Shown here: positions 1-6,715 of the stretch, one piece after another
Numbering within the stretch: the first letter of the stretch is position 1
Layout: each line of letters begins with the position of its first letter
NCBI GenBank assembly: GCA_013416455.1
Contig: JACCES010000017.1
Coordinates: forward strand, 1 to 64,000
Direction: 5' to 3'
Length of the DNA: 64,000 bases
Source of the DNA: Alcaligenaceae bacterium
GTDB lineage: Bacteria; Pseudomonadota; Gammaproteobacteria; Burkholderiales; Burkholderiaceae_B
Notes under the pieces: generated by a model
Seen by the model: the letters and a program-made list of their open reading frames with translations, nothing else
Databases searched by the model: none
What the model was told of the DNA's origin: nothing
Program-made: the position numbers and the translations under genes

Positions 1-2
1 GC

Positions 3-176
3 AACCTCCTTGGAGGCATATCCGGTTTGACCCGGACTATGCCGATCAAGTTCCAGTACGACACCCCTGAAAGGACGCATATGAACATCCAACTCGGCAT
101 AGTTTCGGACGCGGCATACGATCTGGTGCTGAGGCCGTATCAACCTCTTTTCTTCAACAAAGGAACGTCACAATGA
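3..176 (+). CDS. Partial CDS, possible C-terminal end of conjugation protein TrbI
   Basis: This frame is open from the window edge and its stop overlaps the start of the next gene. Its last 25 or so residues (DLVLRPYQPLFFNKGTSQ) resemble the C-terminal tail of TrbI/VirB10 proteins of Tn4371-type elements, where trbI is followed directly by a DUF2274 gene. The residues before that do not look like a normal VirB10 beta-barrel, so the upstream part may be rearranged or frameshifted. The call rests mainly on the tail and the gene order. A search with the upstream neighbouring sequence would settle it. Confidence 0.4.
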   Translation, partial: NLLGGISGLTRTMPIKFQYDTPERTHMNIQLGIVSDAAYDLVLRPYQPLFFNKGTSQ

Positions 177-433
177 CTACGATTGGAAAGCTGCGACTTG
201 GGCCGTTGCCAAAGACGGAAACCGTCAAACTGACCTTTGCTTGTCCGGCCAGCCTGAAAGCTGACCTTGATCGCTACGCGGCGTTGCATGCTCAGACCTA
301 TGGGGAGGCAGTTGATGCCGTGACACTGATTCCGTATATGCTGGAAGCGTTCATGGCGGGAGACCGAGGGTTCAGGAAGGGCGGAGCACGTCGTGCTGTG
401 TCTCCATCAGAGGCATTGTCGCGAACGGCTTAA
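173..433 (+). CDS. DUF2274 domain protein of conjugative element
   Basis: A protein of 86 residues with the typical DUF2274 start (KLRLGPLPKTETVKLTF) and a central stretch (LKADLDRYAALHAQTYGEAV) I recognise from the small gene after trbI in Tn4371-family integrative conjugative elements. An AAAGGAA ribosome-binding site lies about 6 bases before the ATG. The start overlaps the stop of the preceding frame, as expected in a transfer operon. Function is unknown; the family is believed to accompany the mating-pair formation genes. It marks the conjugation end of a mobile element whose remainder lies left of the window. Confidence 0.75.
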   Translation: MTTIGKLRLGPLPKTETVKLTFACPASLKADLDRYAALHAQTYGEAVDAVTLIPYMLEAFMAGDRGFRKGGARRAVSPSEALSRTA

Positions 434-458
434 CTCCAGTTTCTGTCGGCCTTTCCGT

Positions 459-488
459 TTGCGTGGGGCGAGCTGATTGGGTTAGAAT
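459..488 (+). promoter_or_regulatory. Candidate promoter of the Abi-associated ncRNA
   Basis: TTGCGT at 459-464 and TAGAAT at 483-488 are separated by 18 bases and match the -35 and -10 consensus reasonably well. The predicted start, near 495, falls just before the structured RNA described at 495-566. This suggests the RNA is transcribed from its own promoter rather than read through from the conjugation genes. Confidence 0.5.
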
Positions 489-494
489 AGTCTC

Positions 495-566
495 AACACA
501 CCCGCCACACGTCCTATCTTCGGGTAGGGTTCTGCTAACGCAGACGTGCAAAAGGCGGGTTTTTTG
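495..566 (+). ncRNA. Structured ncRNA upstream of an AbiF/AbiD-type gene (abiF RNA motif-like)
   Basis: The sequence folds into a closed multi-branched RNA. CCCGCC (501-506) pairs with GGCGGG (554-559), and ACACG-side bases 508-512 pair with 544-548. Inside sit two hairpins: 513-518/523-528 with a UUCG loop, and 532-535/540-543 with a UAAC loop. The closing stem is followed by six T, so the RNA would end in its own Rho-independent terminator, 17 bases before the abi start codon. A conserved RNA (abiF motif) is known upstream of Abi_2 genes and is thought to act as the RNA partner of the HEPN toxin. The match in position and architecture is good, but I could not run a covariance model. Confidence 0.65.
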
Positions 567-582
567 CGTCCATATTTCGCCC

Positions 583-1488
583 ATGGCAATAAATCGCATT
601 CCATTTAATAAACCAGCGTCCTCACCGGAGCAGCTTCTCCAGAAGCTGGAGCGGCAAGGATTGGTGGTGGAGGATGCCGATCGCGAGCAGGCGCGTAATT
701 ACATGCGCTTCGTGGGCGGATACCGGCTCAAAGGGTACTGGCATCATCTGGTCGATCCAGTCACGAAGGCTTTTCCCGCCGGTTATAGGTTTGAACAGAT
801 CGTCAGTCGCTGCGAGTTTGATAGAGAGCTGAGAGTTCTGACCATGGCTGCCATCGAGCGCCTGGAAATTGCGGTGCGGGTCGTGATGGCAAACCATCTG
901 AGCATGAAGCATTCACCGCATTGGTTCCTGGATGGCCGCTTGTTCAGGCAAGGGCGGCGGCAGGGCGCAGCCGAGCTTGTGGCGAAGATCGAGGCCGAGG
1001 TGGATCGAGCCCGCGACAAGACGTTCGTGAAGCATTATTTCTCGCGGTACAGCGAACCGTATCTTCCGCCCAGTTGGTCTGTTTGTGAGTGCGTGACGTT
1101 TGGGCTTTGGTCCAGAACCTATCAGTTGCTGAAGAACCCCGATGATCGAAAAGCAATCAGTCGGCGTTTCAATGTGGATGCGACTGAGGTATTTGAGTCA
1201 TGGATTCATACCCTGACGGTTGTGCGGAACATGGTGGCCCACAGCGGGCAATTGCTTCGTGTGACCTTGGGTGTTGCTCCCAAGGATTACCGTAAGGCAG
1301 GCATTCGGTTTTCCGATTCAAAATCATTCTATGCTGTGGCAACGGTCATCAAGTATCTATTGCGACAAACAGGCCTGCCGCTGGAATGGTCAGAACAATT
1401 GAAAGCCTTGTTTGTCAAGTACCCAGAGGTGGACATGGCAGAAATAGGCTTTCCGACAGATTGGAGCAACCGACCCGGTTGGTTGTAA
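583..1488 (+). CDS. Abi family (AbiF/AbiD-type) HEPN abortive-infection protein
   Basis: A 301-residue protein when started at the ATG at 583, which lies just after the upstream RNA. The open frame extends further left, but that part overlaps the RNA hairpins. The N-terminal region (SPEQLLQKLERQGLVVEDADREQARNYM, then GGYRLKGYW) and the middle (REL-R-LTMAAIERLEIAVR) are typical of the Abi_2 family. The C-terminal half has R215-NMVA-H220, the Rx4H catalytic motif of HEPN ribonucleases. Such proteins are toxins that cut RNA and stop growth on phage infection. In related loci an adjacent structured RNA is the proposed antitoxin. It sits between conjugation genes and a CRISPR-Cas locus, fitting a defence cargo region. 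No strong ribosome-binding site is seen. Confidence 0.8.
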   Translation: MAINRIPFNKPASSPEQLLQKLERQGLVVEDADREQARNYMRFVGGYRLKGYWHHLVDPVTKAFPAGYRFEQIVSRCEFDRELRVLTMAAIERLEIAVRVVMANHLSMKHSPHWFLDGRLFRQGRRQGAAELVAKIEAEVDRARDKTFVKHYFSRYSEPYLPPSWSVCECVTFGLWSRTYQLLKNPDDRKAISRRFNVDATEVFESWIHTLTVVRNMVAHSGQLLRVTLGVAPKDYRKAGIRFSDSKSFYAVATVIKYLLRQTGLPLEWSEQLKALFVKYPEVDMAEIGFPTDWSNRPGWL

Positions 1489-1532
1489 TTAGCGCCGATT
1501 CTTTCCGTCCAATTCTCTACTATGCGACGGAT

Positions 1533-1540
1533 ATGAAAAA
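1533..1540. other. Candidate attachment core (ATGAAAAA) at the element's right end
   Basis: The octamer ATGAAAAA is the complement of TTTTTCAT, the attachment core reported for Tn4371-family elements. It lies 45 bases after the abi gene and 1.1 kb after the DUF2274 gene. An octamer can easily occur by chance in this AT-richer stretch, so this is a suggestion about the element boundary, not a demonstrated att site. The left end is outside the window, so the direct-repeat partner cannot be checked. Confidence 0.25.
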
Positions 1541-1712
1541 GCTAGCATTTCATGCGGCAGGGCAGTGCAGCGTACCCCAGCGAAGCGCTGCAAAGTATGC
1601 CTGCATACTCTTGGATATGCTCCAAGTTGATGACCAAATTCTTGGGACAAATTTGGGACAATTCAGTCGCTAAACCATGCCAATCAATGCCCATATCAAG
1701 CCAGAGACAAGT

Positions 1713-1763
1713 AAGGCGTAGTTTCCTTAACTAATTGATTGTAAAAGATAATTACGCCTTTTT
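1713..1763. terminator. Inverted repeat with T-run, possible terminator
   Basis: AAGGCGTAGTT (1713-1723) pairs with AATTACGCCTT (1750-1760), with one G-T pair, across a 26-base loop, and is followed by a run of T. The loop is long for a simple terminator. It could also be a recombination or protein-binding dyad at the boundary of the mobile element. Confidence 0.3.
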
Positions 1764-2142
1764 GCCCCGGGTTGCGACTACTCTTGACCCACCATGGGGG
1801 TGTGGTTGGAGAGGTCGGGTTGGGTCATCAAGATCAGGCAGGTGCTAGGGACGTTTTCCACAGCGGATGGCAATGGCTGCCGACTGGAATAGACGGCGGA
1901 ATGGGGCTTGTGTCCGCGGGTGCGGATGCGGGGAAGATGTCCAGCTCATTATAGTGGGCCGGACGAGTCAAAGCCTCCTGTCGGGCGGGCGCTTATAACG
2001 TTGATTGGGGAAGATGATGTCGGTACTTAAATTATATGGTTGTGTTAGGCGGTTATTGCGATGTATCATAACAACACCTTGCGTTTAAATGAAGGTGTTA
2101 ATGCGACCCAAGCTTGGTTTTTACTGAAACTGGGTTGTGTTA

Positions 2143-2171
2143 GTTCCAGCCAGTACGCATATCCTAGTCAG
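2143..2171. repeat. Degenerate CRISPR repeat 1 (second anti-repeat or crRNA-like element)
   Basis: On the plus strand this 29-base stretch aligns with the complement of the array repeat (the crRNA-sense repeat). It starts GTTCCAG and keeps CGCAT and TCCTA, with about six substitutions. Read on the minus strand it is an anti-repeat that would pair with the crRNA repeat almost throughout (two mismatches, three G-U pairs), including the GTTCCAG end where the other copy has a bulge. It lies immediately beyond the tracrRNA terminator hairpin. It could be a second anti-repeat on a read-through transcript, a crRNA-like element on the plus strand, or a decayed repeat. Confidence 0.7.
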
Positions 2172-2260
2172 AAAAGCGAAAAGCCGCGTATAGCGGCTTT
2201 TCCATTTGGTGCGATCTTTCAGCTTGTTAGCATCCGGTACGCATATCCTAATCAGTTAGG
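2172..2260 (-). ncRNA. tracrRNA
   Basis: The minus-strand transcript would begin near 2260 with an anti-repeat complementary to the crRNA repeat: CTAACTGATTAGGA, one mismatch, then TGCGTACCGG. A bulge follows, then AAC pairing with the GTT at the repeat start. The tail of about 50 bases ends in a perfect nine-pair hairpin, AAAAGCCGC/GCGGCTTTT (2179-2187/2193-2201), whose U tract and a second TTTT run provide termination. This is the standard order for a type II tracrRNA: anti-repeat, short tail, terminator. The length, about 85-89 nt, is compact. A promoter sits at the right distance on the same strand (2266-2295). The repeat orientation it matches implies that crRNAs are made from the minus strand of the array. 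Confidence 0.75.
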
Positions 2261-2262
2261 AA
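2226..2262 (-). repeat. Anti-repeat portion of the tracrRNA (degenerate repeat 2)
   Basis: Plus-strand bases 2226-2262 match the crRNA-sense repeat over CGGT-CGCAT-TCCTAATCAGTTAG with few substitutions; the first part (GTTAGCAT) diverges. On the minus strand this is the anti-repeat of the tracrRNA. The divergence near GTT produces an internal loop in the crRNA:tracrRNA duplex, as is usual for Cas9 guide RNAs. Confidence 0.75.
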
Positions 2263-2265
2263 GAA

Positions 2266-2295
2266 ATGATAGCTGATTAGCTTGAACAAATGCAA
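2266..2295 (-). promoter_or_regulatory. tracrRNA promoter
   Basis: On the minus strand TTGCAT (2295-2290) and TATCAT (2271-2266) are 18 bases apart and match the -35 and -10 boxes at four and five of six positions. Initiation about seven bases downstream would fall at 2259-2260, the 5' end of the anti-repeat. The -35 box lies inside the spacer of the divergent cas9 promoter. Confidence 0.6.
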
Positions 2296-2310
2296 GGGGG
2301 CGATTAAATT
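2282..2310 (+). promoter_or_regulatory. cas9 promoter
   Basis: TTGAAC (2282-2287) and TAAATT (2305-2310) are separated by 17 bases, giving a start near 2317 and a short leader before cas9. It overlaps the divergent tracrRNA promoter, so binding of RNA polymerase at one may affect the other. Confidence 0.5.
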
Positions 2311-2340
2311 TTAGAACAAATTGTTTCTTGGAGAGTGGGT

Positions 2341-5300
2341 ATGCCTTTTCGCTATCGGTTGGCGCTGGATACCGGGCCGACATCCTTGGGTTGGGCCATC
2401 TTCCGGTTGAACGCCGAAAACCGACCGATGGCGCTGGTGCTCAGCGGTGTCCGGATTTTTTCTGACGGTCGCAATCCAAAGGACGGTGCTTCGTTGGCGG
2501 TTGCTAGGCGGCTGGCACGTGCGATGCGCCGCCGCCGTGATCGTCTGCTCAAGCGCAAGAACAAACTGATTGCTGCATTGGTTCACCACGGATTTTTCCC
2601 GGAGGACAGTGCACAACGAAAGAGGCTGGAAGGGCTCGACCCATACAGACTCCGTGCGGAAGGGCTGGATCGAGCTTTGGAAGCCTATGAGTTTGGCCGA
2701 GCGCTGTTTCATCTGAACCAAAGGCGTGGATTCAAGAGCAACCGCAAGACAGACAAGCGCGAAACAGACAGTAGTGTGATGAAGAGCGCCATTGCGGGTG
2801 TGCGAGAAGCGTTGGCTGAGGGCGGCTTTCGGACAGTGGGCGAATGGTTGCATCACCGCAAGCAACAGGGCCAGACGGTGCGTGCAAAATTCAGCGCACG
2901 CCGAACCGTTACGGAAGAAGGAAGGGCGCGAATCGAAAAAAACTACGACCTGTATATTGATCGTGCCATGGTCGAGGCGGAATTTGATGCCTTATGGACC
3001 AGACAGGCTGAATTGAATCCCGCAGTATTTTCCGAACAAGCAAGAGACGAGCTACGCGATATCCTGCTTTTTCAGCGTCGGCTTCGGCCTGTGGATCCTG
3101 GGCGTTGTACGTTCTTTCCAGATGAGGCGCGGGCGCCGCTTGCGCTACCGAGTGTGCAGCGATTTCGTTTGTACCAAGAGCTTAACAATTTACGCTGGCT
3201 GGATGAAGGTTTGCAGGAAAGGACCTTGACCGTGGCACAGCGCGATACCATGGCCAACGCCTTGGAGAAGAGTGTCAGAAGGACGTTTCAGCAGTTGCGG
3301 TCGATTGCAGGTCTTGGCAGTGAGGCCTCTTTTAGTGTCGAAGACTTGAAACGACAGGATTTCAAAGGCAACGCCACTAGCGTTGTTCTATCGAAGAAGC
3401 AGCACTTTGGAGCGTGTTGGGCGCAATTTGATGAAACCTTTCAGGACGAGATCGTTCTCCGCTTGCTTACAGAGGAAAACGAATCGGTTCTGATTGCATG
3501 GTTGCAGGAACATACGGGTGTGGACGAGTCGCAGGCCGAAGCCATTGCGAGCGTCGCTTTGCCGGATGGTTATGGTCGCCTGAGCTTGAAGGCGATACGT
3601 CTGATACTGCCCTCATTGCGAGAAGATGTGCATACTTATGACAAGGCAGTCATGATGGCCGGCATTGAGCATCATAGTTTTCTGGGACCGCGTGCAACAG
3701 GGGAAATTCTGCCGAACCTTCCTTATTATGGAAAGGTCCTGGAACGCCATGTTGGCTTTGGCACAGGGAGTCCCGAGGATTCCGAGGAGCGGCGTTTTGG
3801 ACGCATCAGCAACCCGACTGTGCATATCGTGCTGAATCAGATCCGTGTGTTGGTCAATGAGTTGATTCGGCGTTATGGGCATCCAGATCAGGTTGTTGTC
3901 GAGTTGGCGCGAGAATTGAAGCAGACCTGGGAGCAGAAGCGTGAGACGGAGCGAGAACAGGCGGCGAATCAACAGCGCAATACCCGCTACCGACAGGAAA
4001 TTGCATCTGTGCTCGGTATCAGCGAAGAACAAGTAAAACGAGATCTAATCGAGAAGCGGATTCTTTGGGAAGAGCTGAGCTTTGATCCGGTGGAGCGATG
4101 TTGTCCATATAGCGGCCAGCAGATCAGCCTCGAGATGCTGCTGAGCGACCGAGTTGAAGTCGAACATATTTTGCCGTTCTCGCAAACGCTGGATGATAGT
4201 CTCAACAATAAGACAGTGGCTCTGAGGCAGGCTAATCGTGTGAAAGGCAACCAAACGCCCTGGGACGCGTTTGGTCGGCAAGAGGTAGCGGGGTTCCGGT
4301 ATGAGGATATTCTTCAACGAGCGCAAGTTATGCCGCAGCGCAAACGATATCGATTTGCGCAAGATGGGAAAGAGCAATGGCTGAAGAACGACAAGGGGTT
4401 TCTTGATCGAGCCTTGAACGATACGCGCTACTTGAGCCGTATGGCGAAGGAGTACCTGGAATTCATATGTCCGCAGGCCACCTGGGTTGTGCCGGGGCGG
4501 CTGACTGCCATGCTGAGGCGGGTGTTTGGTTTAAACAGTCCTGATATTCTGGGGTGGCAAGGGCAGAAGAATCGTGAGGATCACCGTCATCACGCGATTG
4601 ATGCCTGCGTTATTGGTGTGACGGATCGTGGGTTATTGCAAAAGGTGGCCGATGCGAGTGCGCGGGGTCGAGGGATGCAGGGCCGTTTCCTGCAGGATAT
4701 GCCCATGCCTTGGCCAAGTTACCGTGAGCACGTCAAGCGTGCAGTGAATCGTATCTGGGTCAGCCATAAGCCGGACCACAGCTATGAGAAAGCCATGCAC
4801 AACGATACCGCCTACGGCTTGCTCCCGGATGGATATGTTCGTGTACGCAAGGAGGTTGACGGCGTCCGCAAGCGGCACAAGGAAAAACTGAGGGTGATTC
4901 CGGTTTTCAGCGCGAAAGCTGGCGAGCGGCACGGATTTTTGATGAATGGTAATCCGCGCCCCTACAAAGGTTACAAGGGCGATAGTAACTATTGCATCGA
5001 GATTGTGCGTGATGATGCGTCAGGCAAATGGCTAAGTGATGTGATTTCGACCTATCAGGCTTATCAGGTGATCCGTGAGCATGGGCAAGAGGAAGGTTGG
5101 AAGCGCTTGCGCGACCCTATCCATGGTTTTAGTGGCGGGTCGTTGGTGATGCGGCTGATGATTAACGATATTGTCAGGCTGGAACATGAAAATGAACTTC
5201 GAACTTGGCGAGTTTCCACCATAAGTGGAAATGGTCAGATTTTTTTCGCAGATATTCATGAATCCAATGTGGATTCCCGTAATCGTAACAAGAATGACCC

Positions 5301-5406
5301 ATTTTCGTACGCTTCTAAAAAGGCCAGCTCCTTGCAGAAGGCGAAAGCCAGGCGGGTGACCATTTCTCCGGCTGGAAGGCTGTCCGACCCAGGATTTACA
5401 CCATGA
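2341..5406 (+). CDS. cas9: CRISPR-associated endonuclease Cas9, type II-C
   Basis: RNA-guided DNA endonuclease of about 1021 residues, the size of compact type II-C enzymes. The ATG at 2341 is preferred over the GTG at 2335 because GGAG at 2330-2333 sits seven bases before it. RuvC-I has D10 (LALDTGPTSLGWA). An arginine-rich bridge helix follows (residues 56-75, RRLARAMRRRRDRLLKRK), then the recognition lobe. RuvC-II has E521 (VVVELARE). The HNH domain has E608-H609 (VEVEHILPFSQTLDDSLNNK), with Glu where many Cas9s have Asp, and N622. RuvC-III has H751 and D754 (HHAIDA). The C-terminal 250 residues form the PAM-interacting part. All nuclease motifs are present, so activity is expected. It is followed by cas1 after 21 bases. 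GC content is below that of the chromosome, suggesting transfer. Confidence 0.97.
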   Translation: MPFRYRLALDTGPTSLGWAIFRLNAENRPMALVLSGVRIFSDGRNPKDGASLAVARRLARAMRRRRDRLLKRKNKLIAALVHHGFFPEDSAQRKRLEGLDPYRLRAEGLDRALEAYEFGRALFHLNQRRGFKSNRKTDKRETDSSVMKSAIAGVREALAEGGFRTVGEWLHHRKQQGQTVRAKFSARRTVTEEGRARIEKNYDLYIDRAMVEAEFDALWTRQAELNPAVFSEQARDELRDILLFQRRLRPVDPGRCTFFPDEARAPLALPSVQRFRLYQELNNLRWLDEGLQERTLTVAQRDTMANALEKSVRRTFQQLRSIAGLGSEASFSVEDLKRQDFKGNATSVVLSKKQHFGACWAQFDETFQDEIVLRLLTEENESVLIAWLQEHTGVDESQAEAIASVALPDGYGRLSLKAIRLILPSLREDVHTYDKAVMMAGIEHHSFLGPRATGEILPNLPYYGKVLERHVGFGTGSPEDSEERRFGRISNPTVHIVLNQIRVLVNELIRRYGHPDQVVVELARELKQTWEQKRETEREQAANQQRNTRYRQEIASVLGISEEQVKRDLIEKRILWEELSFDPVERCCPYSGQQISLEMLLSDRVEVEHILPFSQTLDDSLNNKTVALRQANRVKGNQTPWDAFGRQEVAGFRYEDILQRAQVMPQRKRYRFAQDGKEQWLKNDKGFLDRALNDTRYLSRMAKEYLEFICPQATWVVPGRLTAMLRRVFGLNSPDILGWQGQKNREDHRHHAIDACVIGVTDRGLLQKVADASARGRGMQGRFLQDMPMPWPSYREHVKRAVNRIWVSHKPDHSYEKAMHNDTAYGLLPDGYVRVRKEVDGVRKRHKEKLRVIPVFSAKAGERHGFLMNGNPRPYKGYKGDSNYCIEIVRDDASGKWLSDVISTYQAYQVIREHGQEEGWKRLRDPIHGFSGGSLVMRLMINDIVRLEHENELRTWRVSTISGNGQIFFADIHESNVDSRNRNKNDPFSYASKKASSLQKAKARRVTISPAGRLSDPGFTP

Positions 5407-5427
5407 CGTAATGACAGGAGTCCTCTC

Positions 5428-6366
5428 ATGATAGGGCGTATTGTTGAAATTGCGGATGACCGGCGGCATTTGTTTGCGCATCGTGGGTTCATGGTGGTGC
5501 GTGATACGCGGGGGGAGAGAGAGGAGTTGGGGCAGGTCCCCTTGGATGACATCGGAGCCGTTATCGCCAATGCGCATGGGCTGAGCTACACGAACAATCT
5601 GCTGGTGGCGCTGGCGCAGCGTGGGGTGCCGTTCGTATTATGTGCCGCCAATCACAGCCCTGTGGGTATGCTGCTGCCCACGGATGGAAACTATGAGCAG
5701 TCTCGCAGAATAGCGGCGCAGTTGGCAGCAAAGCGCCCATTGCTCAAGAAAATGTGGGCTGTCGTCGTGCGTAGCAAGCTGGAGCATCAGGCGGCTGTGC
5801 TCGAAGCCGTTGGTGCTCCACCGATGCCGCTGCTGGCTTTGGCCAGGAAGGTCAAAAGTGGTGATCCAGACAATCTGGAAGCTCAGGGTGCCAGACGTTA
5901 TTGGGGTTTGCTGTTCGGTGATGGGTTCAGGCGGGATCAAGGGGCGGGTGGCATCAACAGCCTTCTCAACTATGGTTATACGATATTGCGATCGGCTACA
6001 GCGAGAGCGGTGATTAGTGCAGGCTTACATCCCAGTATTGGCTTGTTCCATAGCAATGCAGGTAACCCTATGCGTTTGGTAGATGACTTGATCGAGCCGT
6101 TTCGCCCTGTCATCGATTTCAAGGTCTGGCTGCTACAGCAACATGATGAGACGGAAGTCACTCCAGACACTAAGCGGGTACTGGTACAGACGCTGTATGA
6201 AGATATGTTGACGGACGCGGGAGCTACACCTGTGAGTGTGTGCATGCAGCGTACGGCGGTTTCCTTGGCGCAAGTGTATCTGGGAGAAAGGTCCAGGCTG
6301 GATCTGCCCTTGCCCGGGTTGCCTCTGACTATGGCTGCATCTTTGCGCGACAAGGATGACGAATAA
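5428..6366 (+). CDS. cas1: CRISPR-associated integrase Cas1
   Basis: A 312-residue Cas1, the integrase that inserts new spacers into the array together with Cas2. E151 (LEAQGARRYW), H208 (HPSIGLFHSN) and the acidic D219-D220/E223 (RLVDDLIEPFRP) are the metal-binding residues. An AGGAG site precedes the ATG. It lies 21 bases after cas9 and overlaps the start of cas2 by one base (TAATG), so cas9-cas1-cas2 is one operon. The absence of csn2 or cas4 is what makes this type II-C. Confidence 0.96.
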   Translation: MIGRIVEIADDRRHLFAHRGFMVVRDTRGEREELGQVPLDDIGAVIANAHGLSYTNNLLVALAQRGVPFVLCAANHSPVGMLLPTDGNYEQSRRIAAQLAAKRPLLKKMWAVVVRSKLEHQAAVLEAVGAPPMPLLALARKVKSGDPDNLEAQGARRYWGLLFGDGFRRDQGAGGINSLLNYGYTILRSATARAVISAGLHPSIGLFHSNAGNPMRLVDDLIEPFRPVIDFKVWLLQQHDETEVTPDTKRVLVQTLYEDMLTDAGATPVSVCMQRTAVSLAQVYLGERSRLDLPLPGLPLTMAASLRDKDDE

Positions 6367-6692
6367 TGCTATCAGGGTATCGGCTTATGTGGATGCTGGT
6401 AATGTTCGACTTGCCTGTGCTGGAAAAGGCGGAACGCAAGGCGGCGACGGACTTTCGTAACACCCTGCTGGATCTTGGTTTCGACATGAGCCAGTTCAGT
6501 GTGTACGTGCGTTTTTGCACGGGGCCGGCGCAGGTAGAGACCTACTGCAGGCGCGTAGAGGCAGCCTTGCCGCCCGGAGGCAAGGTAAACATCATACAAT
6601 TCACGGACAAACAGTACGAACGCATCATCTCGTTCCACTGCCGGTCACGGCAGGGGCCTCAAAAAGCGCCTGACCAGTTCAATTTGTTCTAG
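6366..6692 (+). CDS. cas2: CRISPR-associated protein Cas2
   Basis: A small protein of 108 residues with the Cas2 ferredoxin-like start (MWMLVMFDLPVLEK; conserved Asp15) and the usual YVRFC and IIQFTDKQYE segments. Cas2 forms the scaffold of the Cas1-Cas2 spacer-integration complex. Its start overlaps the cas1 stop by one base, implying coupled translation. The array begins 69 bases after its stop. Confidence 0.95.
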   Translation: MLSGYRLMWMLVMFDLPVLEKAERKAATDFRNTLLDLGFDMSQFSVYVRFCTGPAQVETYCRRVEAALPPGGKVNIIQFTDKQYERIISFHCRSRQGPQKAPDQFNLF

Positions 6693-6715
6693 GGGAAAGC
6701 GTGCGAAAAGTAGAT

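Larger units (their letters stand above)
1489..2142. other. Intergenic stretch between abi and the CRISPR-Cas locus
   Basis: No convincing gene was found in these 650 bases; the short open frames have no family likeness. The stretch contains two close copies of TTGGGACAA (1642 and 1653), the hairpin at 1713-1763, and a stem (8 pairs, AACACCTT/AAGGTGTT) at about 2080-2106 followed by another dyad around ACCCAAGC. The sequence GGTTGTGTTAG at 2039-2049 recurs at 2133-2143, directly before the first degenerate repeat. Composition changes from AT-rich to GC-rich and back, suggesting a junction between several insertions. Confidence 0.5.

Noticed and set aside
463-582. Longer N-terminus of the Abi protein
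   Set aside because: The extra 40 codons coincide with the RNA hairpins and terminator and have no family likeness.
1772-1954. 60-codon plus-strand frame in the intergenic stretch
   Set aside because: No ribosome-binding site, no motif, and an unusual composition; judged a chance frame.
2143-2201. tracrRNA on the plus strand (degenerate repeat 1 plus hairpin)
   Set aside because: The hairpin would terminate in this direction too, but the matching crRNA would begin ATT rather than GTT and no good plus-strand promoter was found; the minus-strand tracrRNA has both. Kept as a possible extra RNA in the findings.
2335-2340. GTG at 2335 as the cas9 start
   Set aside because: The GGAG ribosome-binding site would overlap it; the ATG at 2341 has proper spacing.
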